Source of the DNA: Bacteroidota bacterium
GTDB lineage: Bacteria; Bacteroidota; Bacteroidia; Chitinophagales; Saprospiraceae
Assembly (NCBI GenBank): GCA_030147525.1
Contig: JASBVF010000059.1
Location: forward strand, 1 to 64,000
Direction of reading: 5' to 3'
Length of the DNA stretch: 64,000 bases
The translations under genes were made by a program, and so were the position numbers. Below are positions 63,098 through 64,000 of the stretch, one piece after another (position 1 is the stretch's first letter; every line of letters begins with the position of its first letter). Under the pieces are notes generated by a model. It was not told the origin of the DNA. It searched no databases and saw only the letters and a program-made list of their open reading frames with translations.

Positions 63098-63835
63098 TTC
63101 CGAAAACCAGTGCTGTGCTTTTTCAAGATCAATGCTTATTGCCGTAATGGTTCACTACTTTTTGGAATTGAGTGCGTTTAAGGTTTTTTCAAATTTTTCC
63201 CTTCAAGCTTTCCGTATTCTTTTTTTTAACGACAATGCTGCTCCTTTGGACCTGGAAGGCGAATAGACCATCATCTGGTCGCAGTCATTTATTTGGTCTT
63301 TGTGGCCGGAAAAAATTATCTCAACCCGGCAAGGTCTAATTTCCTGATTTTCAGGGATTTATCTGACTTGTTGGCGATGTAAATTTTGAATTAACAAAAA
63401 AAAAGTTAAATCTTACGCCAACAGGGGGGGGGGTGGTGTATTTTGTGGGCTAAATAGATGCCGGGTGAAATTTTATTACGTGGTGTTCTTGGCCATATTG
63501 ATTCTTTAACACCCAAAAGGCGCAAATTTTCCCGCCTTCGATCCGGCTTTTCATACTACTACTTGGATTTATTTAAAAAACATTTTGGCGGAGGATTCTC
63601 CTGAAATGCTGCTTGCAGGTATAGCTGATTTTCAGTTTGAAACATTTGACTTGTTCTCAGCAGCCTGACCGGGAATCTTCAATGGTGGCACCTGCATCTT
63701 CGATGAGGATGTGAGGTGAGTACCGTGTTTTTTGCCGGGAATGACCGGTGAAAAGCAGCCATTGTTATTCGGAATTTCCCAACCGGATAACGTTCAACAC
63801 AAAAAATCAAATCACTTATTTAACCCAACTATGTT
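63098..63835. other. Intergenic stretch without supported gene
   Basis: AT-rich with a fourth partial copy of the leader word (GTCATTTATTTGG at 63284-63296) next to competing AGACC/GGTC pairings, and a run of ten G at 63424-63433. No gene is supported. Confidence 0.4.
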
Positions 63836-64000
63836 ATGCACCGTACCAACTCGTCTCTCGGATCCAAGACCCGCCAGCAAATGGCCCACGAATTCAACTT
63901 CAGTTACCCTACCTTTTGGCGTAAGCTGAAAGAGCATGGCATTGACCTGCCAAAAGGGCTGATATGCCCGAAATGGCAAACGATCATTTACGAAAAATTG
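63836..64000 (+). CDS. Partial small DNA-binding-like protein (runs off the window)
   Basis: At least 55 residues from the ATG at 63836, open to the window end. The text KTRQQMAHEFNFSYPTFWRK then LKEHGIDLPKGLICP resembles the helix-turn-helix region of small Bacteroidota regulators of mobile elements. An overlapping ATG at 63831 in another frame is less likely. Its end and full length are not visible. Confidence 0.55.
   Translation, partial: MHRTNSSLGSKTRQQMAHEFNFSYPTFWRKLKEHGIDLPKGLICPKWQTIIYEKL

Noticed and set aside
63424-63433. Run of ten G as a functional element
   Set aside because: A lone homopolymer in a gene-free stretch is more likely a slippage-prone site or an assembly length error.

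Overview
The window reads as chromosomal DNA from a Bacteroidota bacterium, most likely of the Saprospiria/Chitinophagia type. Evidence: a SusC/SusD glycan-uptake pair, several large secreted proteins with C-terminal type IX secretion (T9SS) sorting domains, Bacteroidota-style -7 promoter boxes (TAnnTTTG) and no Shine-Dalgarno sites. The species cannot be named from sequence alone.

Layout. (1) 0.2-9.7 kb: a polysaccharide utilisation locus (PUL), all on the + strand: PKD-domain surface lipoprotein, SusC, SusD and two GH30 lipoprotein glycosidases. This fits outer-membrane capture, cleavage and import of a glucan-like polymer. (2) 9.75-18.2 kb: an 8.4 kb integrative element in the 3' end of tRNA-Arg(CCG). 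It carries a tyrosine recombinase, a membrane protein, small DNA-binding proteins, a membrane-anchored pentapeptide-repeat protein, and a predicted small RNA whose loop is complementary to two promoter-proximal leaders in the same element. (3) 18.2-34.7 kb: core and envelope genes (lipoprotein, MDR oxidoreductase, T9SS protein, OmpA-like protein, two peptidases, PGRP-type amidase, SerA-like dehydrogenase, GbsR regulator). A gene-free 1 kb stretch at 20.28-21.27 kb holds six repeated promoter-plus-hairpin units. (4) 35.0-43.7 kb: two tandem giant secreted paralogues made of Ig-like repeats. (5) 43.8-48.6 kb: a wHTH-regulator/CreD/DUF1361/DUF4173-like membrane gene group with the same palindrome at two promoters. 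(6) 48.7-54.3 kb: broken gene remnants, a GT39-like glycosyltransferase, an MFS transporter, LolD and Ung. (7) 54.4-64.0 kb: tRNA-Arg(TCT) followed by an accessory region with the AbiE toxin-antitoxin pair, a RhuM-Fic fusion, an ArdC-like antirestriction protein, small unknown genes, T-free DNA tracts and a second candidate antisense RNA.

The most unusual content is in RNA and DNA structure rather than protein families. Two independent tRNA-Arg-linked mobile regions each appear to pair a short terminator-ended RNA with complementary 5' leaders of their own genes, and a six-member hairpin array lies between two minus-strand genes. All RNA calls rest on hand-read complementarity and pairing, without expression data.
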